A stretch of DNA of 64,000 nucleotides, from contig NC_060064.1 of the NCBI RefSeq assembly GCF_020283565.1, positions 28,974,337 through 29,038,336 of the forward strand, written 5' to 3'. The position numbers and the translations under genes are program-made. Source of the stretch: Trifolium pratense. Taxonomy: Eukaryota > Streptophyta > Magnoliopsida > Fabales > Fabaceae. Positions 24,551 to 38,060 of this stretch are shown here, one piece after another. Every line of letters begins with the position of its first letter. Position 1 is the stretch's first letter. Under the pieces are notes generated by a model. The model did no database searches. It was not told the DNA's origin and was given only the letters and a program-made list of their open reading frames with translations.

Positions 24551-25408
24551 TCCGGTGTAGATATTTTACACCCCAACATTAATGTTTACTTTTCCGGTTT
24601 GTTATATTACCAGAAATCCTTAATCAATTGGTCCGATTCCCAATTTAGCACAAAATAAAAAGTCGACAACTTAATGAATTAGGAATAAACAATTCTTTGC
24701 AATCCAATAATTCAAATTGAAATGAAAATAAACAGTGGATATGAATTCTTGATCGCGTAATACTAATTTAAGTTGAAGCATATCAGTAAAACCAAAGAGA
24801 AAGAAAACCTTAAAGCATCTACCTCACACCACCTCCACACAAATGCCAGATCTGGAAGTTAGCCACGGCTATACCGTGGGTATTATTACCGGAAATCATT
24901 TTAATATTAGTCCGGTTTGTAAATTCTTAAGTGTTGGGTTCAAAAATCTGCATTTATATTATCGGAAATCTTTTTGCAAGTGTTCATGTGTGTCATTTTG
25001 TTTACCGAAAAACTTGAATCAAGTGTTCCGAAAATATATTCAATTTCAAAAAGAAAATTACATACTGAAATCATTTTTTTTGGGTGAAGTGAAATGATAA
25101 AAAGGGTAAAATTGGAAATAAAATTTGTTCGTAGGGGTGAAGACATAAATGTTGGGGTATAAAAAAAAATTTCCAAAGAAACTTACCATATCATTTTAAA
25201 TTTTAGAGCACAAACCCATCTATGCTGAAGCCCAAATGCGCAGCCTAGTATATTCTAGTTGGGCTAGTGCTCATTTGTCCAACAATACTTAGAATCTAAA
25301 GACAAAAGCTCCACAATTTTCCTTTCGGGGACATACCAAACATTTAGGGTAAGTCTAACATGTACAAGTGGAGAAAGTCTTCCACGGTACACAAGTGAAT
25401 GATAACAT
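24551..25408. other. Gene-free stretch
   Basis: AT-rich sequence with scattered TTCCGG and TTACCGG words. No gene recognised. Confidence 0.35.
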
Positions 25409-25719
25409 TATAACGAATACGAATTTTATAAAATTCACCGGTGGATTGAAATTAAGTTTATATTGTAGGTATAGATCATCGATAAAAAATTTGAAAAAAA
25501 TTGAAAATCATTTGATATGTTATTGAAACCCATCAAGATTAACAGTTTATGGTTTTTTATTGACTACTGTAAATTTTGATGAGTACCAATGACATATCAA
25601 ATGATTTTCAATATTTTTTTACTACTGTTAATATCAATGAGTATCAATTTTTATGGATGATCGATATGATATAAACTTTCAATCCAACGATTAATTTTAT
25701 AAAATTCGTATTCGTTATA
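25409..25719. mobile_element. Long-hairpin MITE
   Basis: About 311 bp folding on itself. Arms begin TATAACGAATACGAATTTTA and continue with TATAAAATT, GGATTGAAA, GATCATC and GAAAATCATTTGATATGT on both sides, meeting near 25550. No target duplication is clear. Confidence 0.75.
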
Positions 25720-27240
25720 GACTTTACTATTGTCTATTTTGAGCATATGAAACTTTTGTTTTCCAACAATGTCAAGAAATCCATTTTATAAAATAGAATG
25801 TTAATTTCCATAAAATGTGACCTTGATTTCTATAAGATCTTTTTGAGAAATTTTCTTGTTTATAAAACCCTCTTTCAACTTTCAAGGATAATTGTAGAGC
25901 CTTCCGAAATATATAATATTTTTGCCAGTCAAAAAAAATTTCGGGGTGTGATAGGCAAGGGTTAAAGGTGTAAAATAAACTAACATACCACATACTAACA
26001 AAAAAACAATTTGTCATATTATTGAAGTTTTATTAGAGTCTCGTATTGTTAAGGTTTTTGGGTTGTTAAATGTGTATATAATTGGACAGTCTCTTCATAT
26101 AAGCAAGCTAATTTTGAACAAAGATCCATCGGAAAATCTATGGAACACTTAAGGTGAGTTCTCATCTCTAAACCAAATTCTTTCCATACACAAGAATCAA
26201 TAAATAAAACCCTGACCACCTGCTTAAAGCAACTCAGAACGATTCGTTGTTGGCATTATTATTTTTTTGTTCTCACCACCGGTATCTGACACACTAGACC
26301 ATCTGATCTGGTTCGAGGATCAGTTCTAGAAGTGATTCCAACTCCTTCCGATTGCAATTGCGACAGATGCAACTGTGGTCGGTTCCCATACAAAGAAGGA
26401 AAATATTATATATTTATCCCATGCAACTAGCTAGCCCCATATTTAAGCAGGTGAAAGTAATAAGTAACGTACAAATATCTATCTATATCTATATATCTTA
26501 AAAAGCTGTCATGGCATGGTACACAGAAACTAACTGCAGTATTCAATTTCATCATGTTTTTTTCATGTATCCGACCAACCATGTGCAACATACTTATTAT
26601 CATCACGTGTTAGATATCTTTTCATTGAAATTTTAGCACATAAAAAACGTGAGTAAATAGAATGAACGGTTCTCACAAATAGTTACTTTTAGGATGAGAT
26701 ATCAAAGCCTACAAGTAACTGTCCTTGTTTCTTTTATAAGGTATAGCAGAATCTCAGGACATGTTTATTGAGTCACCTTCTATACCCTTTGTTTGAATAA
26801 GTGTTGTGTAGTTTTAACTTTTAACTAAAGTTCAAGTTTGGTACACCATGAATGCTTTTTCTTGTTACTGTCATCATTGGCCTAACTTCATGCTCACAAG
26901 TCACAAACGACAAGTACCTTATAGTTTATGTAACTTCAACAAACAAGATATCATCATCAAAAACTAATTAAAGTATTTGTGACCACAATTGTAGTAGCGA
27001 TCGATCGTGGTGTAAAGTTTTTGATGTTTCTGCGACCATATCAAGATTATAACATCTGTCAAATCAAAATTTGACAGCAATTGAGAATTGAGCATAACTC
27101 AATCCCGGCTTGTAAGTTGAGAATTACCTCTTACTTATGAATCTTTGTCCAGGCCAACTCAAATACGACGTGGACTTTTTAACAATTTGACATGATATAT
27201 CTAGGATTGTAATGCGACGTTTGTACCCTAACGTTTTTGA

Positions 27241-27316
27241 AGACGTAGTCTAGTGGTATGAGTTGAGATGCTGAAAGAGTATTATGAAAGAGGTCAAGAG
27301 TTTGATATTTGCTGCT
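27241..27316 (+). mobile_element. Possible degenerate SINE
   Basis: GTAGTCTAGTGGTATGAG resembles an A-box and GAGGTCAAGAGTTTGAT a weak B-box about 50 bp on. Low certainty. Confidence 0.3.
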
Positions 27317-27896
27317 AACAAATTCCAACTGACTCCAACAAATTAACTACTAAAATTTTCCTATAAAAAGATCGATTGGATTGAAATGCGACCGCGAGTC
27401 CGCGACAATAATTTATAATGACAATTTTAAAACCTTGCTGTGTAAATGAAAGCAGAGCTTGCTAGCAACTAAACAAACTTTGTAAAATGATGGATGATGA
27501 TAATTTTGGTGTGTTGATGGGTGGATTTATTTATGAGGCACATGTGATCATGTGATGAATGATGACATAGTGCATGATGGATGATGGATCCATAGACAAA
27601 GAGTTAGGTTTTAGTCTGTTTTGAAAGTTGCATGGCAGTACATGCATCATCACATTGGACTAATAAAAAGGAAGTTTCAATTGTTAACAAACATAGCATT
27701 TGTTACTGTGTTGAGAGAGATGACACGTGTCAATTTCTTGTGGCTTTAGTTTGGCAATCTATATGCAATTAAGTTCTTCCTGCATGTGCAATATGAACAT
27801 GATCAGTTAGACAACTGTGATAGCAAACAGAAATGGAGAACTTATTAATATGAAAGACAGCACAAAAGACAGAGTAATGACATAACCTTACTGAAT

Positions 27897-27900
<4 letters not shown>

Positions 27901-27943
<43 letters not shown>
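27901..27943. repeat. TA microsatellite
   Basis: About 21 uninterrupted TA units. Confidence 0.95.
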
Positions 27944-27946
<3 letters not shown>

Positions 27947-28439
27947 ATTTATATTATAGATAAGATACATTAGTTATTCAATGAATTTGAAAAAGAAATT
28001 TTAGTTATATGTGAGATCAAAGAAAGTATATAAAAAGAAAAAGAAAAAGAGAAATGAAAGTTGTTGTACAAATAATTACAAAAGATACATACACATAATA
28101 CTACGTTTATATGATCATTTTAAATTTAACCCCACATAATCAAGATTCCCATTTAAAACACTTAGAAATTTGTCTAAAAATGACTTATGAAAAGGGACAT
28201 AAGGAATATTGTTTGTTTATATAACCAATTAATAATTGTACCTTAGCTTTGAATAGTATTGACTATGATGAATAATTTTTCTTTTCGTTAGCTGATGGTT
28301 TATGCCTTGGGTAATAAGCAAAAAAAAGGAGAGAAAATTCATAATACAATGGAGTATCGGAAGTACATCCTGTCAAAACCTAATAATCTATAAAACACAC
28401 ACACAATCCTACAAAAAGACACACTAAAAGTTAAACACT

Positions 28440-28640
28440 TCTATCCTACTACCTCAAGAAGATCCACGGACCCCTCAGAAAGAGAGGCAAGGATCAACCA
28501 CCAAGAAGAGCAGACACAAGAGGCCTCCAATCAACCAGAGACTCCACGAAGATCCAACTCAATAATACCCCGACAGACTCTACCAGTTTTAACAAAAAAT
28601 AAGGTGCATACCTCACTCGTAAAAAGAGCATGAGGAGCCA
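28440..28640. repeat. Dispersed repeat, copy 1
   Basis: Shares CCCCTCAGA, GGCAAGGATCAACCA, GCAGACACAAGAG, CTCTACCAGTT and AACAAAAAATA-type words, in the same order, with 37530-37670. Possibly the 3' part of a non-LTR retrotransposon on the minus strand; class uncertain. Confidence 0.5.
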
Positions 28641-29012
28641 TGATTTTTACCTAAGAAGTTTTTTGTGTATAATTGTATCTTCAATATATTAACTTTTATG
28701 ATATATTAGTAGTATTTTAAGAGTAGTTTTGGAGACAATTTTTTTCTCTCTAAAGGATAGGGTGTGATAGGTAAAAGCAAAAGTTACAAGGTTTATGTTT
28801 CTCAAACATATCTTACATAATCCATAATAAGCTCCTATATATATTACAGAACATAACCCATATATAGTACTTTGTCACCAAACATCATCAAACTATTTAT
28901 ATATAAACAAGCCTAATTAATATGTATCAAGGCATAGAAATATACTTCTGCTTCATGGAAATTAAGCACTTAAGTTTATATATATTATATAATAATCCAT
29001 TTATAAGCTTAA

Positions 29013-32000
29013 TTAATCTCCATTTAGTAATTGCAATGACAAGAGATCTTCCATGCTCCAATAGTTATTGTCATTGGTACAACAGCTTGATTGATCAGAA
29101 ATTGTAGGAAATTGATTTGGAAATGGTTCCAACATTCCTTGGTAAGAGGGTGGTGAGATAATATTTATGTCCATTGGCTCGGGCATGGCTGAAATTTGAC
29201 TAGTGCTTCCTATTTGATTATCATTATCATTTATTTGAATATCAGAAGAACTTTGTTGTTGTGAATTCTCAGCTTGCTTGATATGTTTCTGAATCCTAGT
29301 CCTCCAATAATTCTTTATCTCATTATCGGTTCGCCCCGGTAGATGTTTCGCGATTTTGGACCACCTGCATTGGTGAGTGATTAATTTGCAAAAGAAAGTC
29401 GGAGATATATAATCGAATTATACTATTTTTATATGTCTTGTTTGGACGTAAATATATCTTTTATCTTTTATGGTCTTAATTCTCCGATTCTTAGGGAAGA
29501 GATGACAATAGTAATTTAGAGTTATATGAAAAAGTAAGCATATCGGACCACAAATTGTTTTCTCCAAAAAATTGAAGTTTTTAACTTCATCGGGACTTAA
29601 ACCTGAACCATTAATTCATTAACTTCTATAATCCTTGACTCAAAATAGTTGAGCTACCCACCCCACCCTATTGAATCGATTGTTAATGATAATTAAGCAA
29701 ACTAATGATGCACATTGTATTATTAAATCAAACAATTTGACTATAATATCCACTAAGACCAAACTAATGAAACGTTTTGGGTAGTGAAATGTCATGTGTG
29801 ATGAGAATGATTGCACACGTGTGTGCAGTGAGGAGGTAAGGTAAAAGTGAACAATTTTAGGGAAAAGTAAAAAAAAAAAAATACGAATTTTCTATTATTG
29901 TTTTTATTTGTACTCATAAATCATGATTTTGCAAACCGTTAATAAAATTTTAAATTCTGGTCCGCAACTATAATTGTAATTAGAATATAATTTTTTAAAA
30001 TATTTTCATGACAAAGCTTTAACTGCATCTACAACTATATCGATCACAATTGCTTATAAAAAAAAAATATCGGTCACAATTACTTATATTTAACTAAAAA
30101 AATATGTCGGTTTAAAAAAAAAGTATATATGTCAAAATTTGCAGCGTAAATGAAATTATGTAGGGTGAAAATTTGTGTAATATTTAAAAATAAAAATAAA
30201 AATAAAAATAAAAATATAAAGTATGAAGTTTGAAACTCTAGTATTTAAAGCAGCCAATGGTAATGTATCTGATCGAGAGTTTGAGGTCATGTTTAACGGC
30301 TAAGAATAAAAGTGAGGTTATATTATAGACTCACTTATATATATATATAAAAAAAAGATCAACTCACTTATATATATATATATAAAAAAAAGATCACTCA
30401 CTTATATATAAAACCAACCTCATGTTGAGAAATACATAAGATTCTTATTTTCCTTTGCTATATGGAGATATATAATGACTTTGCTTTGAAGAAGGACCTC
30501 TCCAAGATCAAAAAAATTTCAGATTTCTCAATGCATATTCCTCAGGTAGAAAGTATGGTTTAGTTCATACATCTCCTATTCTTTTTCAGATACATATATT
30601 CTTTCTTCTTCTTCTTTTTTTTTTTTTTGACAAAAGATACATATATATTTTTAATTTATTGATTGTCTATTGTCTATATAATAAATTTCCTTTTCTTTTT
30701 ACTAAAATAAAGTTCCGTTTTGTGTTTATCAATTGTGGTTTTTTTTTTTGGACTTATCAATTGTGGTTTTGTAGAATATTTAATAAATTCATTTTTTTTT
30801 GACAATAATTAATAACTTCATTTTTGTTTATGCAAAAATAATTTAACTTCATTTTGTTTTTTTGGGTACTCAAACATTATTTTTGGTACACGCGTGACTC
30901 TATTTTTGGAAAGATAATATAGGCATGTGCGACAAATACAATACCTTTTGTTGTTTGAATTAAAAAATATAACTTATTTTCCTTGAACTAAATTAATAAA
31001 TATATAGGCATAAAAGCAGCTAGTTATTTTATAATATGGTAAATATAATATTTGAGAAGCTTCTTTTTGTTGCGAGCGAGTTGGATAACAAGAAAGAAGG
31101 CAAAATACTTATATAGTCAGTCTAAATAATTGTGACTAATAGTCACAATTATTTAGACTTATCATTTGGTCGCACTCAGATAAAAATATATATCATTTAA
31201 TTAATTGAAATACTTTTATTAATTAGGATATTAGATAATATTTTTTAATTTATAATTATAAAATATCCGCTACTTGAGTTAAGATTATCCTCAAGGAAAG
31301 ACTCTCAAATCTACAAGTATATCCTATAAATATTATAAATCTTAGGGAAGGGATCATTTCTTATGAAATTCCGACAATCCACTTTTTTTCTTCTAAAAAT
31401 TGGTCAACTAATAAAATATAGTTAAAGGGCAGAGGTTAATACATAAGGAAATCATGTACCAAAAAAAAAAAAAAATACATAAGGAATTCGAGTAAAAATC
31501 TCACCGAAGATAGAGACAACCTCTGTTCTAAACCTTATGCTTTGAATCTATTGTACCCCTATTTTTTGTCATTAATCAGAACTAGAACTAAACACTATGT
31601 AAAGATAAAAAAATGATAACATGCATCCACAATTTTAGTATAAAATATATTTGTTGAGGTTAATCATCTATACATTCGATGATTTTAATTTTATGCTAAA
31701 GATCAGATGGTTAAAATTTTACATAAAATAAATACCAAAGATCATGACTTACAATATATATTCAATTAAAAATAAAGACTTATGAAAAATAAAAATATTT
31801 TTATAATTATATATTTTTTTATCAAACTTTTTATAATTATATATGAAGTGAAAGTAAATATTACGAATCATTTTTCTTGATTTTTATTTTTTGTTTATTT
31901 AAGTAAGGTAAATTTTGTAATTGTTTCAATTCATTATTTTTTTTTTATTTTAATTTCTTCATTATTTTTTTCTTCAAAATAGTCGTCATACTTTATTTTT

Positions 32001-34848
32001 GATATTTTTATCTCTTTGTCGAGGAACAAAGCTCTTGCTAGCCCCTTTTTTTTTTTTGGTCAAGTAGTCTAAATTTCACCCATAAGATAGATAAGTGAGG
32101 TGTTTAGGGTTCGAATCCCGACCCCTGCATATAGAACTGAGCTAAACTCACGGGGATCGCTAGACCATCTTCTACCCCTTTGATTTTCTCGTACATGATA
32201 TGTTCGAATTCTATCTATTTGTTGTACTACTTATTCTAGTCTTTTTTTTTGTAGAGCTTTTTTTTTGTTTTTGTTTTGAGAAGTCTAAGGGAACTTGTAT
32301 GCTTTTCATAAAAAAACTCAATCCCGACACTATCTTCAACCCATTTGTTATCTCCTAAATCATCTATTTTCTCTATGATATGATATATTCGATCGCTATC
32401 GATCTTCTATGTACAGTCATTTTATTTGTAGAGACAAGATGCATATAAATTATATGGAAAAATATAACTCTCTGCCCTAATATTTTGATATTATGAAGTT
32501 AAAACAAACAATATATTTAAAAAAAAAAAATTATAGGGAAAAATATAACTCTCTGCCCTAATTTTTTTCTTTGTACATTTTTTAGATGTGCCCTTTTTTG
32601 TTTTCTATTTTCACCGTTCTAACATTTGTTTATTCTTCCTTTTTATGTTGTAGAGGCATGATGGCAAGAGAGAATCCAAATACGAAAGTAAAGTGACTTG
32701 CAACCTCTCAATTAATCTTTCCTTCTATCTATCTTCATATTCTCTATATATCTATCATAATATTAATTTTCTAATCATGTTTATACTCTCCTCCTAGCCC
32801 TATTTATTTTTTAACCGTAGAAGTGACATACAAAGAGTAAGCCCATTTTTAAAAAGTGGCTATGTATATATTAACGTGTTGAAATATTCTACAATCAATG
32901 CACCGTGTGGTTGTGAATGATTTTTTCTTTTGAGGGTACAAATGGTTGTTGAGAATTTTAATCTCATAATAAAAATTGAAAATATGAACCCCCCAACTGT
33001 GATTAAAAGCTAAAACTACTTGATGTCAGAATGACTTCAAATTAGATTAGACGGTCCGATATGCTGGATACTGTTAGTGAAAAAAATTGAAAATATGAAG
33101 CACTTTCTTAATTAACGTTTTAACCTTAAATCTCTTTGTTTGTATCCCATCGTGAAATTGTACCACCTACTTCTCTATTTTCTAAAGATTTCTCATCCTT
33201 TTGATTGAATCGGATTTTGAATAAAGAATTACATATTAAAATCTAGCACATATCCTTAATAAATGGTATAAAGGTAGACCTTTCTTTTTCTATTAAAATA
33301 TATTTTTTTATTAAAGTATTATTTATCTTTCCCATTTTTATTATTATACTTTTTTTTAACTAAAAGTGGTAAGGATCTACCTGTAAAACTTTTTGGAATT
33401 TTCATATGAAACCTAGGCTTCCTTTCTTTCTTATTTCGTATGGAACTTATGATTTTGGACTTTCTTAGTTTTATTGGCCCAAAAATCTAACCAACATTCA
33501 TAAACTAGATCTTAGGATATGGTAATTCCAGTTTAAGGGATTATATTCTTGTGTGAAAGTGCAATTTAAACGAGATTAAGAGCAATTAATTATTTCTCCA
33601 AAAATTTAGATGATGCACTCAATTAATTTGTCAAAATGAATTTTTTTTTTTTAGTAAACTCAAAATGAAATGTTTGAAAATTACCAAAACAAATCTTATT
33701 ATATTACTATAATAATTTATAACTAGAAAGTAGAGATTTTTTGTACAAGACATATTTTTTTTTGTCAAGTATGAGATATTTTTTTTATATTAAAGTAAAC
33801 CTAGATGATGTATGTTTGGGTTTTGTTCTCTGTCAAAAAAAAAAAAAGTAATGAAAAACAAAATTTTATAAAAAGATTTAGTACAAGGAATTAACATTTA
33901 TAGACACATCAATCAATTCCACAAACCCTTGTCAAAGAAACATAAATTCTCGGATACTTTCTCATAAAAATTACAAATCCCAAAGTCTTCTAAACTTTTC
34001 TCATGGATAGAATTCCGCTCACTTTATATATACACACGTTCCAAGAGTATACCACAAGCTCATATATGATATATGTACCAAAAGCTAAAAATAAAGCAAG
34101 CATATTTTGGATTATAGAAAAAGATGGAGATTTAAATTTTCTGGTCGAGTAAGAATATGCATCAAAATATTTTTTCTATGTAAATTTTTTATTTTTTTAA
34201 TGGTATGTAAAATTGATTAGATCTTGATTTTGTAGAGTGCATGCAAAACACACACACCATTTGAATAACTAAATATTTGACTTTGATAAATATTAAAAAT
34301 ATATGTTTTATAGATTGACCTGTTTCCCCACTTTGCATGAAGTTCAATGATTAAGAGTTGTTCCTCGGGTGTAATATTTCCTCGTCTAACATCCGGTCGA
34401 AGATAGTTTAGCCAACGGAGTCTACAACTCTTTCCGGTACGTTTAAGACCTGTGATGTACAAAATCATATTATTATTATTTAGAATTATTGCTTATTAAT
34501 AACAAAGAAATAAATTATGAATCTTTCTCTCTCGATCACTTGTACCCTATTAAACTAGGTATCATATCATATCCATACTAGCACAAATGCACCGGATCTG
34601 GTTAGAAGTAGTTAAACATGTTAAGATGAGAGTAGTACAATTATTATTAGTGTTGGTTTATTTAATTAAATAAAGGTAGAAGATTGATATGTGTTTAATT
34701 AATTACCAGCAGATTTTGCCAAGGAGTTCCAAACACCTTCACCATGATTTGCAATATAATTGATCAAGATCATGTCTTCTTCCATAGTCCATGGTCCTTT
34801 TCGTACATCAGGATCTTGATGAGAAGAATTGCACTCTTTTTTGTCCAT
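29013..34848 (-). CDS. R2R3-MYB transcription factor, subgroup-20-like (three exons)
   Basis: Exons complement 34707-34848, 34320-34449 and 29013-29364 join in frame to 207 residues. The R2 repeat shows tryptophans at 20, 40 and 60; R3 has Ile73, Trp92 and Trp111, the normal plant pattern. Diagnostic pieces are [50 protein letters not shown] and [10 protein letters not shown]. The C-terminus ends [15 protein letters not shown], resembling the W-MEDLWS-LL-like motif of the MYB2/MYB62/MYB108/MYB112 group (established subgroup 20; placement here is by eye). These are nuclear DNA-binding regulators, often in stress, senescence or phosphate responses. Intron 1 is 257 bp. Intron 2 is 4955 bp, which is very long for this family, and contains SINEs and a fragment of the repeat found at 535-770. 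All splice sites are GT-AG. Confidence 0.9.
29575..29668 (-). mobile_element. SINE in MYB intron 2
   Basis: Minus strand GTAGCTCAACTATTTTGAG (A-box-like) and GGTTCAGGTTTAAGTCCCG (B-box-like). Confidence 0.45.
30330..30412. repeat. Local tandem repeat in MYB intron 2
   Basis: ACTCACTTATATATATATAT followed by AAAAAAAAGATCA is repeated twice, with a third partial unit. Confidence 0.8.
32049..32165 (+). mobile_element. SINE in MYB intron 2, same family as the NCR-upstream copies
   Basis: Plus strand GGTCAAGTAGTCTAAATTTC and GGGTTCGAATCCCGACC, followed by CCCTGCATATAG. Confidence 0.5.
33455..33720 (+). repeat. Diverged third copy of part of the duplication unit
   Basis: TTGGACTTTCTTA, TTTTATTGGCCCAAAAA, AAACTAGATCTTAGGATATG and AATGAAATGTTTGAAAA follow the order seen at 535-770 and 6763-6990. 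It lies within MYB intron 2, so at least part of the duplicated unit is dispersed repeat DNA. Confidence 0.8.
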
Positions 34849-35290
34849 TATTATATTTTTGTATGAGAGAGAAAAAGAGAGAGAGTGAGAGAGTTGTACA
34901 TGAAGGAAGACATATGCTCATGACATATCATAATAATGGGCGTTGGAGAGCATTTAAATAGAGGGAATACTAACATCATTTGTTAATTGTAAATTCTACT
35001 TTTTTACGTACCTAACTATGTTTCTAATACTAACATGCATGCATGCATGGATGACTATATATGCATGTGATTTTGTGTAGAGGCTATATATTTTATCTTT
35101 ACGTTCTCTCAATATATTGTTGTCCATATGCAATATTCTGAATAGTACATGGATCCTTCTGATTAACACATTGAATGTGAAAAAATATATCACTAGTGCA
35201 TGAAGGTGATTTTTCATTCATTTTTTTTTTTATCTGTTACACTAGTTTTGATCTGGTGTGAATTCAACCGGTAAGATATATAAGGGGAAT
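34849..35290. other. MYB upstream region
   Basis: Contains a GA-rich tract at 34864-34893 just 5' of the MYB start (possible leader), ATGCATGCATGCATGG at 35034-35050, and no other gene. Confidence 0.4.
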
Positions 35291-35317
35291 TTACACCGGT
35301 TAAAAAATAGGTTTTTT

Positions 35318-35545
35318 TCAAGGATCAATTGGTTGATAAGATTAAAGGAGACTCATTGTGGTGGCTTAAAAATAGAAAGAAGGATGTTGGTTTAGATCTA
35401 AATCAACGGTGTTTGAACCCTACGTCTTGTTTGAGATATTGAAAGGCTTTTGTTATTTGTAGTGCCTTGGTTGCCCTTTATCTTCTATGTATTTGGTTTC
35501 GGTGCGAAGGAACTTTATTGTTCTGTTTCTTCAAAAAATAGGCTC
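35318..35545 (+). pseudogene. Possible LINE 3'-terminal coding remnant
   Basis: The frame reading IKGDSLWWLKNRKK, then LNPTSCLRY and a stop resembles the end of plant LINE open reading frames (basic WxWL segment, then NPxxCL). Short and degenerate; tentative. Confidence 0.4.
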
Positions 35546-35789
35546 AATAGGGGCATAGTTAAAAATCTCTCAAGGTGTTGCTTTTAACATTGATTCCCGT
35601 AATTTTGTTATTCTAATTCAGGTTGTTTTGGTGACACATTTTTTAAAAGCGAAATTATTCATCAAATATAAAAACAATATAGCTCTAATTGTTTGAGTTT
35701 TGATGATAACAATATTTATAAGAGTAATTTTATAATCTAATGTGTTTGTTCATTTGTGTAGCCTTTGTTGATCCTCCAGACATGATACC

Positions 35790-36758
35790 TGTAACGCCCC
35801 AATTTTTAGAAAATTAATAGTTTAATTAAAGTTAGTTAGTTATTATTTTCCTAGCATTATTTAATCGATTTGGTGTGCCCGAATAATAACTGTATTTAAA
35901 ATTAATAGTTTAATAACAGTTAGTTAGTTATATATTGCTAACTGTATTTAATTTTATCGGTATATTAATATTGTTATCAGGTTGCTATTATACTGCTATT
36001 TGTGTTATTATGGTTAGATTCAATTCTGATCAAATGCTTATTTGTGTTGTTATCTTTGGAATTTTAGTCGGTGTTGATCTTTTAGTGTATAAGTTACTTA
36101 TGCTTTTACCACTTGATATACATATAGTATCCTATTTCAATTTGTGCGATGATTAAGTTGGTGAACTTGGTTACTATTTAGTTAGTATAAATAAGGGAAT
36201 ATAATTAAAAGAGTAGGAGGACGAGTTTAGTATAAACTATGAATTTAAATGTTGAGTATTGTTGTGGTTTCGAGGAATTATAATTCTATTCCTTTTATAT
36301 TTTTTGATGATCCGAATGACGATGTTTATTGATGCTTCATTCTTTGCATTCCGATCCATTTTATTGGTGAATTCATCTCACCCTCGTTCTGGTTCGCCCT
36401 ATGATGTGTAATCGTAGGTTTTCAGGTAAACAATGATGCTTAGATGAGAGTTCGGAGATGACATTAGGACTTGTTCTCCTTTCTCGTTTTCAATAAATTG
36501 AGTCGCTCTGCTAGGAACTCCTACAGGGGAACTCTACTTAAATTCAGTTGTTTATTAAAGATCCTCTTGAATTATATTTTTCTCCTTTTGAGACGTTAAC
36601 TTCAAACTTTTGGAATTTAATTAAGTTGTTAACTCTGCTGCGTAATTATTAATTATTTAGTGATTGGCTAAGTTTAGCGTGTAAACTCTTTTTGGAATAA
36701 ATTAATTATTGATTTTAATTATAAAGAAAAATCAAATGGAAAAATTAAGGGTGTTACA
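35790..36758. mobile_element. Solo LTR of a gypsy-like element
   Basis: A 969-bp segment starting TGTAACGCCCC and ending GGGTGTTACA, flanked by the 5-bp duplication ATACC (35785-35789 and 36759-36763). No internal domain or partner LTR is adjacent. The start resembles the LTR at 50082 and 62693 but the lengths and interiors differ. Confidence 0.88.
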
Positions 36759-36763
36759 ATACC

Positions 36764-37500
36764 TTAAGCCTTTGAACGAATATAGTGCCCAAGTTCATAA
36801 AGATCATCAACCCCTGGATATGCTCATTCATCCTCTATACACCATAGAAAAGATCATAAAGTTAAAGTTAACACTTCACTCCATCATCTGAACATATATG
36901 TTGAACACACTCTGTCATCCTCCAGTCCTATTCATCTTTATTTTGGCAAACGGACGATCAATGAAATATTCAATTAAGAAGAAAGATTACTACTAACGAT
37001 CTTATCTCACATAATCCAATGATAATGACATTTATGCCAGCTGCACTACAAGACAAAAAATAGTTCGAGGTATACCACCACTACCTCTACTACTCGTACT
37101 ATTAGCAAACAAGCTACAACAATACTATTCACAAGAACAATTGTATAAGTGTGTAGTTCTTATTTTAAATCATTATTTCACAGAAAAGTTTAACACTTGT
37201 ATTTGAGCTTTCGTTGAGTTTAATTTAAATCTCTCCGAATTGTTGTAAATAAAACCATTTTTGTACATTGGAAATTTGCATCAATAGAGATAAAGCTTTT
37301 GTCTATAAAAACAAGTGCATAAGTTGTTTCTTTTTGAATATTGCACAATAATAGTATATATATTAATAAATACGAAAATAGTACATGAAAAAAATAGAAA
37401 AAAGTGGTACCAGAAGTACACTCCACGTATGTACGGCTATCTAAAAAACAAACATGCAAAACCAAAGGCACACCAACAACAAAACCTAAACAACTCTAAC
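36764..37500. other. Gene-free stretch
   Basis: No gene recognised. GAGTTTTGATGATAACAA at about 35697 has an inverted counterpart near 37845-37862 beyond the solo LTR, which may mark an older element into which the LTR element jumped. Confidence 0.35.
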
Positions 37501-37529
37501 CTCCCAACACGGGAAGATAATTTGAAACC

Positions 37530-37670
37530 CCTCAGAGGGAGACAAGGATCAACCACGAAGAAGGGCAGACACAAGAGACCATCAACCAACTAGATCTTAA
37601 AAGACCTAGCTCCACACCCGACAAACTCTACCGGTTCCAACAAAAAATAGGTTACATACCCCACTAGTAA
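37530..37670. repeat. Dispersed repeat, copy 2
   Basis: Diverged partner of 28440-28640. Confidence 0.5.
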
Positions 37671-38005
37671 AAGGAAAAAGAAAAAGAGGTGTCATTTAAG
37701 CATTATAAGTTATATAATTATTAAAAGTAATAAATCAATAAGGACCATACTTACAAATAATTTAAATACTAAGTCTAATACTTGGTCTTCATCTTGTTTC
37801 CTCATGTTGAGTCTCCATAAACTTTCTTCTTTTGTGATGTGAGTTTGTTATCATCAAAACTCAGCCAAGTTCAAGAAAGAAATATTCTTCAGACTATTAA
37901 TTTTTAAAATAGTTAAAACTACAACAATATGTATATGGCGTTGCCTATCTATTTTAATATGGCTCATTTTTATCCTATTGTTAAGTGATTGTCCTACTTT
38001 TTTTT

Positions 38006-38009
<4 letters not shown>

Positions 38010-38059
<50 letters not shown>
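38010..38059. repeat. TA microsatellite
   Basis: Uninterrupted AT repeat of about 25 units. Confidence 0.95.

Positions 38060-38060
<1 letters not shown>

Larger units (their letters stand above)
25720..29012. other. Intergenic region downstream of the MYB gene
   Basis: No gene recognised. It contains a possible SINE at 27241-27316, a TA microsatellite at 27901-27943 and a dispersed repeat at about 28440-28640. Confidence 0.4.
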
